From: Candidatus Omnitrophota bacterium
Lineage (GTDB): Bacteria > Omnitrophota > Gorgyraeia > JABMRN01 > RBG-13-46-9
Direction: 5' to 3'
NCBI GenBank assembly: GCA_016782495.1
Contig: JADHYL010000010.1
Location: 1-14,673 of the forward strand
DNA: 14,673 bases
How positions within the stretch are numbered: the stretch's first letter is position 1; every line of letters begins with the position of its first letter. Shown one piece after another: positions 7,316 to 14,229 of this stretch. The position numbers and the translations under genes were made by a program. A model generated the notes under the pieces. The model ran no database searches. It saw only the letters and a program-made list of their open reading frames with translations, and was not told where the DNA came from.

Positions 7316-10300
7316 TTTTTCTTGCCCTCTTTAAGTTTTTTCATGGTTACATCCAGGCATAGGCTCTTCAATTCTTTGACGAGTACATTGAACGATTCGG
7401 GCATGCCCGGTTGGAATGAGCTTTCACCTTTTACGATCGCCTCATATATTTTTGTTCTTCCCGTTACATCATCACTTTTAACGGTCAGAAGTTCCTGAAG
7501 CGTGTAAGCGGCTCCGTAAGCCTCCAACGCCCAGACTTCCATCTCGCCAAATCGTTGACCTCCGAACTGAGCTTTGCCGCCAAGAGGTTGTTGCGTAACA
7601 AGCGAATAAGGTCCGATGCTTCTGGCATGAATCTTATCGTCTACGAGGTGTATAAGTTTCATCATGTAGATATAACCAACCGTAACCGTTTGATCAAAAG
7701 GTTTTCCTGTCCAGCCGTCGTATAGGGTTACCTTGCCGCCTTCGGGTAGGGCCGCCTCTTTCATTTCCTTCTTAATTTCATTTTCCCGTGCTCCGTCAAA
7801 AACATGTGTTGCAACATGAAAGCCGAGAATTTTTGCGGCCCAACCAAGATGCGTTTCCAGAATTTGGCCTACGTTCATTCGGCTGGGAACGCCGAGGGGA
7901 TTTAGCACTATCTCAACAGGGGTGCCGTCTTCCAGAAAAGGCATGTCTTCCTCGGGAAGTATTTTTGCGATAACCCCTTTATTTCCGTGTCTTCCAGCCA
8001 TCTTGTCACCGACAGAAAGTTTCTTCTTGCTCGCCACGTAAACTACCACTTTTTTCAAAACGCCAGGAGGCAGCTCGTCCCCCCTTTTTACGTGGTCTAT
8101 CTCTCTTTCCTCTTCGTAAGTCAATTCTTCAATCTGCACGTTTAAAAGGCGCATAACTTTACTAATCTCATTTTCTACCCGCGGATTATCGGCAACCTTT
8201 ATGTTATCCAGATCCGCTTTTTCGATTTTGACAATATCTCTTTTCTTTACGACGGTGTCGTGCTTGATCAGGACCTTGCCGCTGTCGTTATCCAGAAGGC
8301 TTGCCGCTAGCTTCTGCCCCAACAGAAGCTTGTGAAGCTTTCGCACCCTTTCTTCTTCTATCCGTTTTATTTGGTTCGAATAAACGTCTTCGACCTTCTT
8401 TATCTCCTTAAGCTCTTCTGCTCTCTCTTCTTTAGTTTTTGATCGTGCTTCTTTTCTAGCAAAGACCTTAACGTCTACGACAATCCCCTCTATGCCTGGA
8501 GGGACCGTCAAAGACGCATCCCTTACGTCCCCTGCCTTTTCACCAAATATCGCCCTTAGAAGTTTTTCTTCCGGCGAAAGCTCTGTTTCTGACTTGGGCG
8601 CTACCTTTCCTACCAGTATGTCGCTCGGTGCGACTTCGGCTCCGATTCTGACTATGCCTTCAGGATCCAGATTGCAAAGTGCATCTTCTCCCACGTTCGG
8701 TATGTCTCTGGTTATATCTTCATTGCCGAGCCGCGTATCCCGCGCTTCTATCTCGAACTCTTCTATGTGAACCGAAGTATACTTGTCTTCTTTTAAGATT
8801 TTTTCACTTATGAGAATAGCATCCTCAAAGTTGTATCCGCGCCACGGCATAAAGGCCACGAGGACGTTTCGGCCCAATGCTAGTTCTCCGCCTTGCGTGG
8901 CGGCGCCGTCAGCAATTACGTCGCCTTCTTTTATTCTCTGGCCGACTTTGACAATAGGCCGTTGATTAATGCACGTATTGGCGTTCGAGCGTTCAAACTT
9001 CCTTAGCTTATGTCTATGGCCGCTGATCACAATCTCTCCACTCTCAACATGCGTAACAGTACCTTTATTCTTTGTGATCACAACCGTTCCCGAATCCTTG
9101 GCTGCCCGGTACTCCATGCCGGTGCCGATTAACGGAGTTTCGGTATTCAAAAGCGGTACGGCCTGGCGTTGCATGTTCGATCCCATGAGAGCCCTGTTTG
9201 CGTCATCGTGTTCCAAAAATGGGATCAAGCTCGCAGCTACGCTGACCAGCTGGCACGGCGAAACATCCATGTACTGCACGTTTTTAGGGTCCGTTGACAT
9301 AAAATCGCGTTTGTATCTGCAAAATACACGGTCATTTACAAAGAAGCCGCGCTTATCTACCCGTTCATTCGCCTGCGCAATTATATGCTCGTCTTCGATG
9401 TCGGCAGATAAGTAGTCAATTTTATCCGTAACTTTACCGTTCTCGACTTTTCGGTATGGTGTTTCGAGAAAACCGAACTCATTAATTTTGGCATATGTGC
9501 TGAGAGACGTGATAAGTCCGATGTTAGGTCCTTCCGGCGTTTCTATCGGGCACATACGGCCGTAATGTGAATAATGGACGTCTCTTACCTCGAACCCAGC
9601 TCTTTCTCTACTCAATCCTCCCGGTCCTAAAGCGCTCAACCTTCTTTTGTGCGTAAGCTCTGCGAGGGGATTTGTCTGATCCATAAACTGCGAAAGCTGA
9701 CTCCTTCCGAAAAAATCTTTTACAATACTGGAAATAAGTTTTGCGTTAATAAGGTTATGCGGCATGACGCTGTCGAGATCGTAAATGTTCATCCTTTCTC
9801 TCACGGATCTCTCAAGTCTCACCATTCCGATTCTCAATTGGTTAAGCAAAAGCTCCCCTACAGATCTTACCCTTCGGTTTCCGAGGTGGTCTATATCGTC
9901 GATCGGGCCGCCTTCATTTTTAATCTTGATCAATCGTTTTATCACTTTTATAAGCGTCTGGTTGTCCAATGTCGTGTTATCATGGGATTCGTTCATCGAA
10001 AGTTTTCGATTTAACATGAATCTTCCCACGCGGCCGAGGCTGTATCTCTTGCGGTCCAGAAACATTCTGTCCACAAGCCCCATGGCCGAATCCAGTGTCG
10101 GAGGATCCCCGGGTCGCAATTTTCTGTAAATGTCGAGCAACGCCTCTTCCTTGGATCTGGTAGTATCTCGCTCTATCGTTTTTACTATTTCCGGCACCTC
10201 CTCGCTCAGTATCGATAGCTCCCGCACTTTTGAATACCATATTCTTTTGGCAAGCTCCTTCGTAATACGTTCTCCGCTCTTTGCCAGTATGGAATTAGAC

Positions 10301-11016
10301 GCTTTGTCGATTATATCCTCCGCCAGAACGAAATTGATATAATCTCCTAGCTGGCTTTCACGCGTTATTTTTACCTTCTCAACCCCGCTGAAAGCCTTTA
10401 AGATATCCTCGTCTTTGGATAGCCCGAATATCCTTAAGAAAACCGTGCCGATGGATTTCCTTCTTCTGTCAAGGTAGACATGTAAAAGGTCTGTCGGATC
10501 AAACTCAAACTCGATCCACGCACCCCTGTACGGGATAATCCTTGCAGAAAACAGCCTCTTGCCGCTCGGATGCATTGACTCCTCGAAGGATATGCCGGGT
10601 GAACGGTGAAGCTGGCTTACGACAACACGCTCGTCGCCGTTAATGATAAAAGTCCCTGTCGGCGTCATGAGCGGTATGTCACAAAGATATACTTCCTGCT
10701 CTTTGGTGTCTTTCGGCCCTTTTAATCTCAACCGCAGGCGCAAGGCTGCCGCGTATGACATGCTGGTCTTCAGGCATTCCTCTATGGAATATTTCGGTTT
10801 TCCCAAGGTGTAATTTATGTACTCGAGGGAATAAGCGTTATCGGGTGTCTGGAAAGGGAACATCTCCCGAAACAACCCCTCCAAACCAGTCGGGCGCCTT
10901 TTGTTTTTTGGCACGCTGGACTGCAAGAATTCCCGATAGCTGGAAGACTGAATCTCAATAAGGTTTGGAAAATCGAAACATTCCTGTATTTTTGCGTAAT
11001 TTTTGCGTTTTATCAT
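7312..11016 (-). CDS. rpoB: DNA-directed RNA polymerase subunit beta
   Basis: This subunit forms half of the polymerase cleft and the rifampicin pocket. The 1234-residue length is shorter than in E. coli (1342) but normal for many phyla. Seen are the rifampicin region SQLSQFMDQTNPLAELTHKR (439-458) with Asp446, His456, Arg459 and Ser461 conserved, ETPEGPNIGL (492-501), NFEDA (729-733), GDKMAGRHGNKG (1003-1014) with active-site Lys1005 and Lys1013, and the C-terminal GGQRFGEMEVWALEAYGAAY (1152-1171). A charged helical insert at about 855-980 matches the Gram-negative type. Relative to E. coli the pocket has Thr at the Asn518 position and Ala at the Ser522 position. The ATG is 4 nt after the rplL stop and has no ribosome binding site closer than a weak AAAGGTAG about 17 nt upstream, so initiation probably depends on ribosomes finishing rplL. 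Confidence 0.98.
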   Translation of the reverse strand: MIKRKNYAKIQECFDFPNLIEIQSSSYREFLQSSVPKNKRRPTGLEGLFREMFPFQTPDNAYSLEYINYTLGKPKYSIEECLKTSMSYAAALRLRLRLKGPKDTKEQEVYLCDIPLMTPTGTFIINGDERVVVSQLHRSPGISFEESMHPSGKRLFSARIIPYRGAWIEFEFDPTDLLHVYLDRRRKSIGTVFLRIFGLSKDEDILKAFSGVEKVKITRESQLGDYINFVLAEDIIDKASNSILAKSGERITKELAKRIWYSKVRELSILSEEVPEIVKTIERDTTRSKEEALLDIYRKLRPGDPPTLDSAMGLVDRMFLDRKRYSLGRVGRFMLNRKLSMNESHDNTTLDNQTLIKVIKRLIKIKNEGGPIDDIDHLGNRRVRSVGELLLNQLRIGMVRLERSVRERMNIYDLDSVMPHNLINAKLISSIVKDFFGRSQLSQFMDQTNPLAELTHKRRLSALGPGGLSRERAGFEVRDVHYSHYGRMCPIETPEGPNIGLITSLSTYAKINEFGFLETPYRKVENGKVTDKIDYLSADIEDEHIIAQANERVDKRGFFVNDRVFCRYKRDFMSTDPKNVQYMDVSPCQLVSVAASLIPFLEHDDANRALMGSNMQRQAVPLLNTETPLIGTGMEYRAAKDSGTVVITKNKGTVTHVESGEIVISGHRHKLRKFERSNANTCINQRPIVKVGQRIKEGDVIADGAATQGGELALGRNVLVAFMPWRGYNFEDAILISEKILKEDKYTSVHIEEFEIEARDTRLGNEDITRDIPNVGEDALCNLDPEGIVRIGAEVAPSDILVGKVAPKSETELSPEEKLLRAIFGEKAGDVRDASLTVPPGIEGIVVDVKVFARKEARSKTKEERAEELKEIKKVEDVYSNQIKRIEEERVRKLHKLLLGQKLAASLLDNDSGKVLIKHDTVVKKRDIVKIEKADLDNIKVADNPRVENEISKVMRLLNVQIEELTYEEEREIDHVKRGDELPPGVLKKVVVYVASKKKLSVGDKMAGRHGNKGVIAKILPEEDMPFLEDGTPVEIVLNPLGVPSRMNVGQILETHLGWAAKILGFHVATHVFDGARENEIKKEMKEAALPEGGKVTLYDGWTGKPFDQTVTVGYIYMMKLIHLVDDKIHARSIGPYSLVTQQPLGGKAQFGGQRFGEMEVWALEAYGAAYTLQELLTVKSDDVTGRTKIYEAIVKGESSFQPGMPESFNVLVKELKSLCLDVTMKKLKEGKKK

Positions 11017-11020
11017 TTTT

Positions 11021-11515
11021 TTATTTAAGTTCTACCTTTGCGCCGGTTTTTTCGAGCTGAGCCTTTATCTTCTCAGCCTCTTCCTTGGTGGCGCCATCTT
11101 TAACTGGTTTCGGAGCTGACTCAACGAGATCCTTGGCTTCTTTTAGCCCGAGAGTCGTTATGGCGCGTATCTCTTTGATCACCTGGATCTTGTTCTTGCC
11201 GACATCGGCAAGCACTACCGTAAAAGAGGTCTTCTCTTCGGCTTGAGCCTGAGTGCCAGCTTGAGCACCTGCCATAGCCATCGGCGCCATAGCCATCGGC
11301 GCCTGGCGGCTGACACCAAACTTGTCTTCGAGAGTCTTTACAAGATCTGAGAGTTCAAGGACGGTCATCTTCTCCAGCGTCTCAACGACGGTTTTCATGC
11401 CGGAGGTCAGCTCTATCTTTTTTTCTTCTTTTTTCTCTTTTTTTTGCTCGGTCTTTTTTTCTTCAGCCTTTGTTTCCTTGGCCTTTGCGGCGGCTTCTTT
11501 TTTCTCCTCTATCAT
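11021..11515 (-). CDS. rplL: 50S ribosomal protein L7/L12 with N-terminal extension
   Basis: L7/L12 is the multicopy stalk protein that recruits translation GTPases and stimulates GTP hydrolysis. The C-terminal domain (about 96-164) is canonical, with VIKEIRAITTLGLKEAKDLV (112-131). The dimerisation domain begins around Met40 (MKTVVETLEKMTVLELSDLV), followed by a flexible Ala/Met/Gln hinge (about 71-94). The protein is 164 residues against the usual 120-130 because residues 1-39 form an extra segment with 13 Lys and 11 Glu. The extended start is well supported: its ATG overlaps the rplJ stop as ATGA and has a near-perfect GAAGGAGG ribosome binding site 9 nt upstream, while Met40 has none. It is the fourth gene of rplKAJL and is followed by rpoB after 4 nt. 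Confidence 0.97.
   Translation of the reverse strand: MIEEKKEAAAKAKETKAEEKKTEQKKEKKEEKKIELTSGMKTVVETLEKMTVLELSDLVKTLEDKFGVSRQAPMAMAPMAMAGAQAGTQAQAEEKTSFTVVLADVGKNKIQVIKEIRAITTLGLKEAKDLVESAPKPVKDGATKEEAEKIKAQLEKTGAKVELK
11271..11300. repeat. 15-bp perfect tandem duplication in the rplL hinge
   Basis: GCCATAGCCATCGGC occurs twice in direct succession (11271-11285 and 11286-11300). On the coding strand it encodes two copies of an Ala-Pro-Met-Ala-Met unit in the L7/L12 hinge (residues about 72-81). It keeps the frame and lengthens the flexible linker by five residues per copy. Confidence 0.85.
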
Positions 11516-12051
11516 TTTTTCTCTCCTCCTTCTTTTTTGCTTTTTATTTCATCTATTGCGTGAACCAGATTTCGCAACAAACCATTCAGAACACCAACGA
11601 AACCTGTAATCGGCCCTTTCATGTAACTCAATACAAGCCCCAGTAATACTTCTCTAGGTGGAAGCGCCGCAAGGTGTTTTATCCTGTTTCCGCCTTCTAC
11701 CTTACCATCAATAAAGGCGCTATTCAGCTTCAAAGACGAATGCTCCTTTGAAAAACCTGCGAAGGTTTTAGAAGCACCTATTAAGTCACCCACAAATCCG
11801 ATACCGACTTCGCCTTTAACGGACTCGCCTAACTCTTTCAGGTTGAGCTCGCTAAATACACGCTTTGCGATAGAATTTTTTACTACAAAATACTTTGAAG
11901 ACGATTTTAACAATTCCGATCGCAGTTTATCAAGTTCCTGCGCTCCCAGTCCTTTATGGTTTGCAATGATTAAATTCGTGGAAGCGCTAAATTTCTCTTT
12001 AAGCTCCGCCAGCATGTATTTTTTTGTGCTTATACCGAATTTTTCTTCCAT
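11512..12051 (-). CDS. rplJ: 50S ribosomal protein L10
   Basis: L10 anchors L7/L12 dimers to 23S rRNA at the stalk base. The 179-residue protein begins MEEKFGISTKKYMLAELKEK and has the N-terminal RNA-binding domain with NHKGLGAQELDKLR (31-44) and KYFVVKNSIAKR (53-64). The LAALPPREVLL segment (127-137) leads into a long C-terminal helix (about 133-173) on which L12 dimers dock. The helix is longer than in E. coli L10 (165 residues) and resembles that of Thermotoga L10, which binds three dimers. The start (12049-12051) has a moderate AGGTAAGAG site upstream. It lies 30 bp after rplA, in a spacer that is largely alternating AT, and its stop overlaps the rplL start. The short spacer leaves no room for a classical L10 leader. 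Confidence 0.97.
   Translation of the reverse strand: MEEKFGISTKKYMLAELKEKFSASTNLIIANHKGLGAQELDKLRSELLKSSSKYFVVKNSIAKRVFSELNLKELGESVKGEVGIGFVGDLIGASKTFAGFSKEHSSLKLNSAFIDGKVEGGNRIKHLAALPPREVLLGLVLSYMKGPITGFVGVLNGLLRNLVHAIDEIKSKKEGGEKK
11525..11532 (-). promoter_or_regulatory. Strong ribosome binding site that fixes the rplL start
   Basis: On the minus strand GAAGGAGG lies inside the last codons of rplJ, 9 nt upstream of the ATG at 11515. It is the strongest Shine-Dalgarno sequence noticed in the window. It supports the extended L7/L12 start and fits the need for several L12 copies per L10, since the upstream gene rplJ has only a moderate site. Confidence 0.85.
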
Positions 12052-12081
12052 CGCTCTTACCTATATATATGTATATATGCG

Positions 12082-12780
12082 CTACTTTCTGAATTGCGAA
12101 ACATCCAGTTTTAGCCCCGGCCCCATGGTCGTTGCAAGGGCTATTGACTTTACCGCCTGCGGTTTATTCATGTTCGGATTCGATGAAAATATGGCGTCTA
12201 TTATCTTTTTGATATTTTCCGAGAGGGCCTCTTTGGCAAACGATAGCTTGCCCACACCGAGGTGTATGCCACCTTGCTTGTCCATCTTAAATTCGATTTT
12301 TCCAGCCTTTACCTCTTTTACGGTTTTCGCGACATCGTCTGTAACCGTCCCTGTTTTTGGGTTGGGCATAAGGCCGCGCGGGCCTAGGATTCTCCCAAGC
12401 CTTGCTATTTCCCTCATCATGACGGTTGTCGCTATGGCTACGTCAAATTCGCACCACCCGCCGGAAACCTTCTTTATCAATTCATCCGAACCGACAAAAT
12501 CCGCTCCGGCATCTTTGGCCTTTTCTTGGTCTTCGCTCTTGCAAAATACGAGCACCTTGATATTCTTGCCGGTTCCGTGAGGAAGGAGTGCCGTTCCCCT
12601 TACTAGCTGCGAGGCGTCTTTCGGGTTCAGGCTTAACTTTATGGACAACTCAACGGTTTCGTCAAATTTTGCCTTCGGCACCTTTTTCAGTATATCTACG
12701 GCCTCTTCCATCTTGTATCGTTTACCTTTATCACAAAGCTCTTTCGTTTTTTTTCTTTTTTTGCTTAAACCCGCCATCAT
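12082..12780 (-). CDS. rplA: 50S ribosomal protein L1
   Basis: L1 binds 23S rRNA helices 76-78 to form the mobile L1 stalk that accompanies deacylated tRNA out of the E site. The 232 residues match the family length. The family signature ILGPRGLMPNPKTGTV is at 131-146, and the terminal TTMGPGLKLD at about 217-226 is also typical. The basic N terminus (MMAGLSKKRKKTKEL) is normal. The first ATG shares a base with the rplK stop (TAATG), and a second ATG follows at once, so the true start could be either; a GAGGGAAG ribosome binding site lies inside the end of rplK. In E. coli L1 represses rplK-rplA through a site upstream of rplK; here only 15 nt separate nusG and rplK, and I see no such site. 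Confidence 0.97.
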   Translation of the reverse strand: MMAGLSKKRKKTKELCDKGKRYKMEEAVDILKKVPKAKFDETVELSIKLSLNPKDASQLVRGTALLPHGTGKNIKVLVFCKSEDQEKAKDAGADFVGSDELIKKVSGGWCEFDVAIATTVMMREIARLGRILGPRGLMPNPKTGTVTDDVAKTVKEVKAGKIEFKMDKQGGIHLGVGKLSFAKEALSENIKKIIDAIFSSNPNMNKPQAVKSIALATTMGPGLKLDVSQFRK

Positions 12781-13325
12781 TACTTGCTTCCCTCTTTTTC
12801 GCCGCCTTTATCGGCCGGAACCTTCTTTACCGCTGGTTGCTTTGCAGGCGGGGTTTCTTTTGTTTCTTTCTCGGCTTCGCTTGGCGTTTCCTTCGTTCGC
12901 TTTTCGACTATTTCTACACCCATACTTCTTGCTGTTCCCTCCACGATCTTTTTGGCTGCTTCCAGATCGTTGGCGTTTAAATCCGGCATCTTTGTTTTTG
13001 CGATTTCTTCTAGCTCTTTTTTGGTTACCTGGCCCACCTTGTCCTTGTTTGGAGTTCCGCTCGCTTTGGCGATGCCGCATGCCCTCTTCAGAAGAACGCT
13101 GGACGGAGGAGTTTTAATAATAAACGTAAAGGACCTGTCTTCATAAGCGGTAATAACGACCGGAAGAATAAGCCCTTCCCTGCCTTTTGTTTTATCGTTG
13201 AACGACTTGCAAAACTGCATTATGTTAAGCCCGTGCTGACCAAGGGCCGGTCCTACCGGAGGGGCAGGATTTGCCTGTCCTGCCGGGCAATATAATTTTA
13301 TTACTGCTTTTACTTTTTTTGCCAT
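12780..13325 (-). CDS. rplK: 50S ribosomal protein L11 with C-terminal tail
   Basis: L11 binds the 23S rRNA GTPase-associated centre and, with that rRNA, forms the thiostrepton site; it is also needed for RelA activation in many bacteria. Residues 1-140 are a full canonical L11: N-terminal domain with the proline loop GQANPAPPVGPALGQHG (16-32), and C-terminal rRNA-binding domain ending in GTARSMGVEIV (130-140). Normal L11 stops near residue 141. Here 41 more residues follow, rich in Lys, Glu, Pro and Thr, making 181 in all; the tail looks disordered. The frame is clean through the tail up to the stop, which overlaps the rplA start. The ATG (13323-13325) has GAGGG about 11 nt upstream. The nusG stop lies 15 nt before the start. 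Confidence 0.97.
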   Translation of the reverse strand: MAKKVKAVIKLYCPAGQANPAPPVGPALGQHGLNIMQFCKSFNDKTKGREGLILPVVITAYEDRSFTFIIKTPPSSVLLKRACGIAKASGTPNKDKVGQVTKKELEEIAKTKMPDLNANDLEAAKKIVEGTARSMGVEIVEKRTKETPSEAEKETKETPPAKQPAVKKVPADKGGEKEGSK

Positions 13326-13340
13326 TCTTGTGAAAGCCCT

Positions 13341-13874
13341 CTAAACCTTCTCAATCTGCCACATTTCCAGCTCCACTGGCGTGGCGCGTCCAAAAATCAA
13401 TATTGAAACTTTTACTTTCCCCTTTTCGTGATTCACTTCTTCTACGGATCCGTTGAAATTGTTAAACGGTCCTTCCTTGACCCTTATTGCTTCCCCCTTT
13501 TCGAACAGTACCTTCGGAATCGGCTTTGCCTTTGTTGTCTCGGTCTGTTTCAGAATATTCTTTATTTCCTCTTCCGTAAGCGGTGTCGGCCGTGAGTGCG
13601 GTCCGACAAAACCGGTAACGCCGGCGGTGCGCTTTATAAAATACCAGCTCTTGTCGTTTAACTCCATCTCGACAAGCAGATAGCCGGGGAAGAATTTTCT
13701 CTGGCTTATCTTTTTCTTTCCCCCTTTAATTTCCGCAATCTGTTCCGTAGGAACAATGATTTGCGAAATGAATTGTGTGGCTTCCGGAGTCTGCTTCAAC
13801 TTTTTTTCCAGGCTCGCCTTTACTTTTTCTTCATAGCCTGTTTGCGCATGTATGACGTACCACCTTTTCGTCAT
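13341..13874 (-). CDS. nusG: Transcription termination/antitermination factor NusG
   Basis: NusG binds the polymerase clamp through its NGN domain and links it to the ribosome (via S10) or Rho through its KOW domain. The 177-residue protein is of standard length. The NGN domain (about 1-115) shows WYVIHAQTGYEEKV (5-18), FFPGYLLVEMEL (61-72) and VTGFVG (86-91). The KOW domain (about 125-177) shows VKEGPFNNFNGSVEEV (132-147) and IFGRATPVELEMWQIEKV (160-177), including Phe161, equivalent to the E. coli residue that contacts S10 or Rho. There is no extra insert domain as in NusG paralogues. The start is 1 nt after the secE stop, with AGGTAAG as ribosome binding site. Confidence 0.97.
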   Translation of the reverse strand: MTKRWYVIHAQTGYEEKVKASLEKKLKQTPEATQFISQIIVPTEQIAEIKGGKKKISQRKFFPGYLLVEMELNDKSWYFIKRTAGVTGFVGPHSRPTPLTEEEIKNILKQTETTKAKPIPKVLFEKGEAIRVKEGPFNNFNGSVEEVNHEKGKVKVSILIFGRATPVELEMWQIEKV

Positions 13875-13875
13875 C

Positions 13876-14058
13876 TTACCTCAAAATGAAGTTAATCATG
13901 CTGGACCATATGAGGTCGCAAAAACCGATGAAAAAAGCCAGAATTATCACCGAAACGATTACAACAATCGTGGAGTTAGTGAGCTCGCGCCTAGTTGACC
14001 ACGAAACCTTCTTCAGTTCCGCTCTAACCTCACTTATAAACTTCGCTACTTTATTCAT
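13876..14058 (-). CDS. secE: Preprotein translocase subunit SecE
   Basis: SecE clamps the two halves of SecY in the membrane translocon. This is the short single-span form of 60 residues: an amphipathic N-terminal helix with RAELKKVSWSTRREL (12-26), then one hydrophobic segment (about 29-50). The Trp of the conserved motif is present (Trp20), but the Pro that usually follows is Ser. The assignment rests on this motif, the size and the position directly before nusG, which is the near-universal order. The ATG at 14056-14058 has a modest GCGGAAA-type ribosome binding site. It lies downstream of a 219-bp palindrome-rich spacer that could hold a promoter or processing signals, none of which I could establish. 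Confidence 0.95.
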   Translation of the reverse strand: MNKVAKFISEVRAELKKVSWSTRRELTNSTIVVIVSVIILAFFIGFCDLIWSSMINFILR

Positions 14059-14090
14059 AAATGCGTTTCCGCTTTTTTACCGCACCCCAG

Positions 14091-14165
14091 CCCCGAATGA
14101 AGAAATTTATTTAGAACCTCATCGGGGCCCCGAAGAAATTCTCTCAGAAGAATCTTCATTCGGGG
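14091..14165. repeat. Two back-to-back palindromic units upstream of secE
   Basis: Two units of 37 and 38 bp lie head to tail: 14091-14127 and 14128-14165. Each begins CCCCGAA and ends TCGGGG, and each can fold on itself. The outer 13 bp of the pair (CCCCGAATGAAGA at 14091-14103, TCTTCATTCGGGG at 14153-14165) form a perfect inverted repeat, and the junction TCGGGGCCCCGA (14122-14133) is a perfect 12-bp palindrome. The second unit also holds an inner hairpin with ATTCT/AGAAT arms. No reading frame is apparent. The architecture resembles dispersed extragenic palindromic repeats; a structured leader of the secE-nusG mRNA is the alternative. Confidence 0.75.
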
Positions 14166-14195
14166 GAGGAATTCCCCTGACGTTTCTCCATTAAA

Positions 14196-14210
14196 CCGCC
14201 TACCAGGCGG
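14196..14210 (-). repeat. Short GC-rich hairpin, possible weak terminator
   Basis: CCGCCT (14196-14201) and AGGCGG (14205-14210) form a perfect 6-bp stem with a 3-nt loop. On the transcribed strand it is followed by only three T residues, so as a terminator it would be weak. It lies about 70 nt downstream of tRNA-Trp and before secE and could attenuate transcription or simply belong to the palindrome cluster. Confidence 0.45.
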
Positions 14211-14229
14211 GTCTGCCTATGTCGGACAA

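Noticed and set aside
12052..12081. AT-rich alternating tract between rplA and rplJ as a promoter or terminator
   Set aside because: The TATATATA/ATATATA stretch can pair with itself but is weak, lacks a GC stem and a T-run, and has no matching -35 element; it is too short for an L10 leader.
11843..12580. A 245-codon open frame on the plus strand opposite rplJ and rplA
   Set aside because: It lies wholly antisense to two clearly recognised ribosomal protein genes, has low-complexity Ser/Phe-rich composition typical of reverse-complement frames, and matches no family I recognise.
13876..14058. SecE as a truncated or broken gene because it has only 60 residues
   Set aside because: Short single-span SecE is the normal form in most bacteria; the conserved helix motif, the membrane segment and the place before nusG are all intact.
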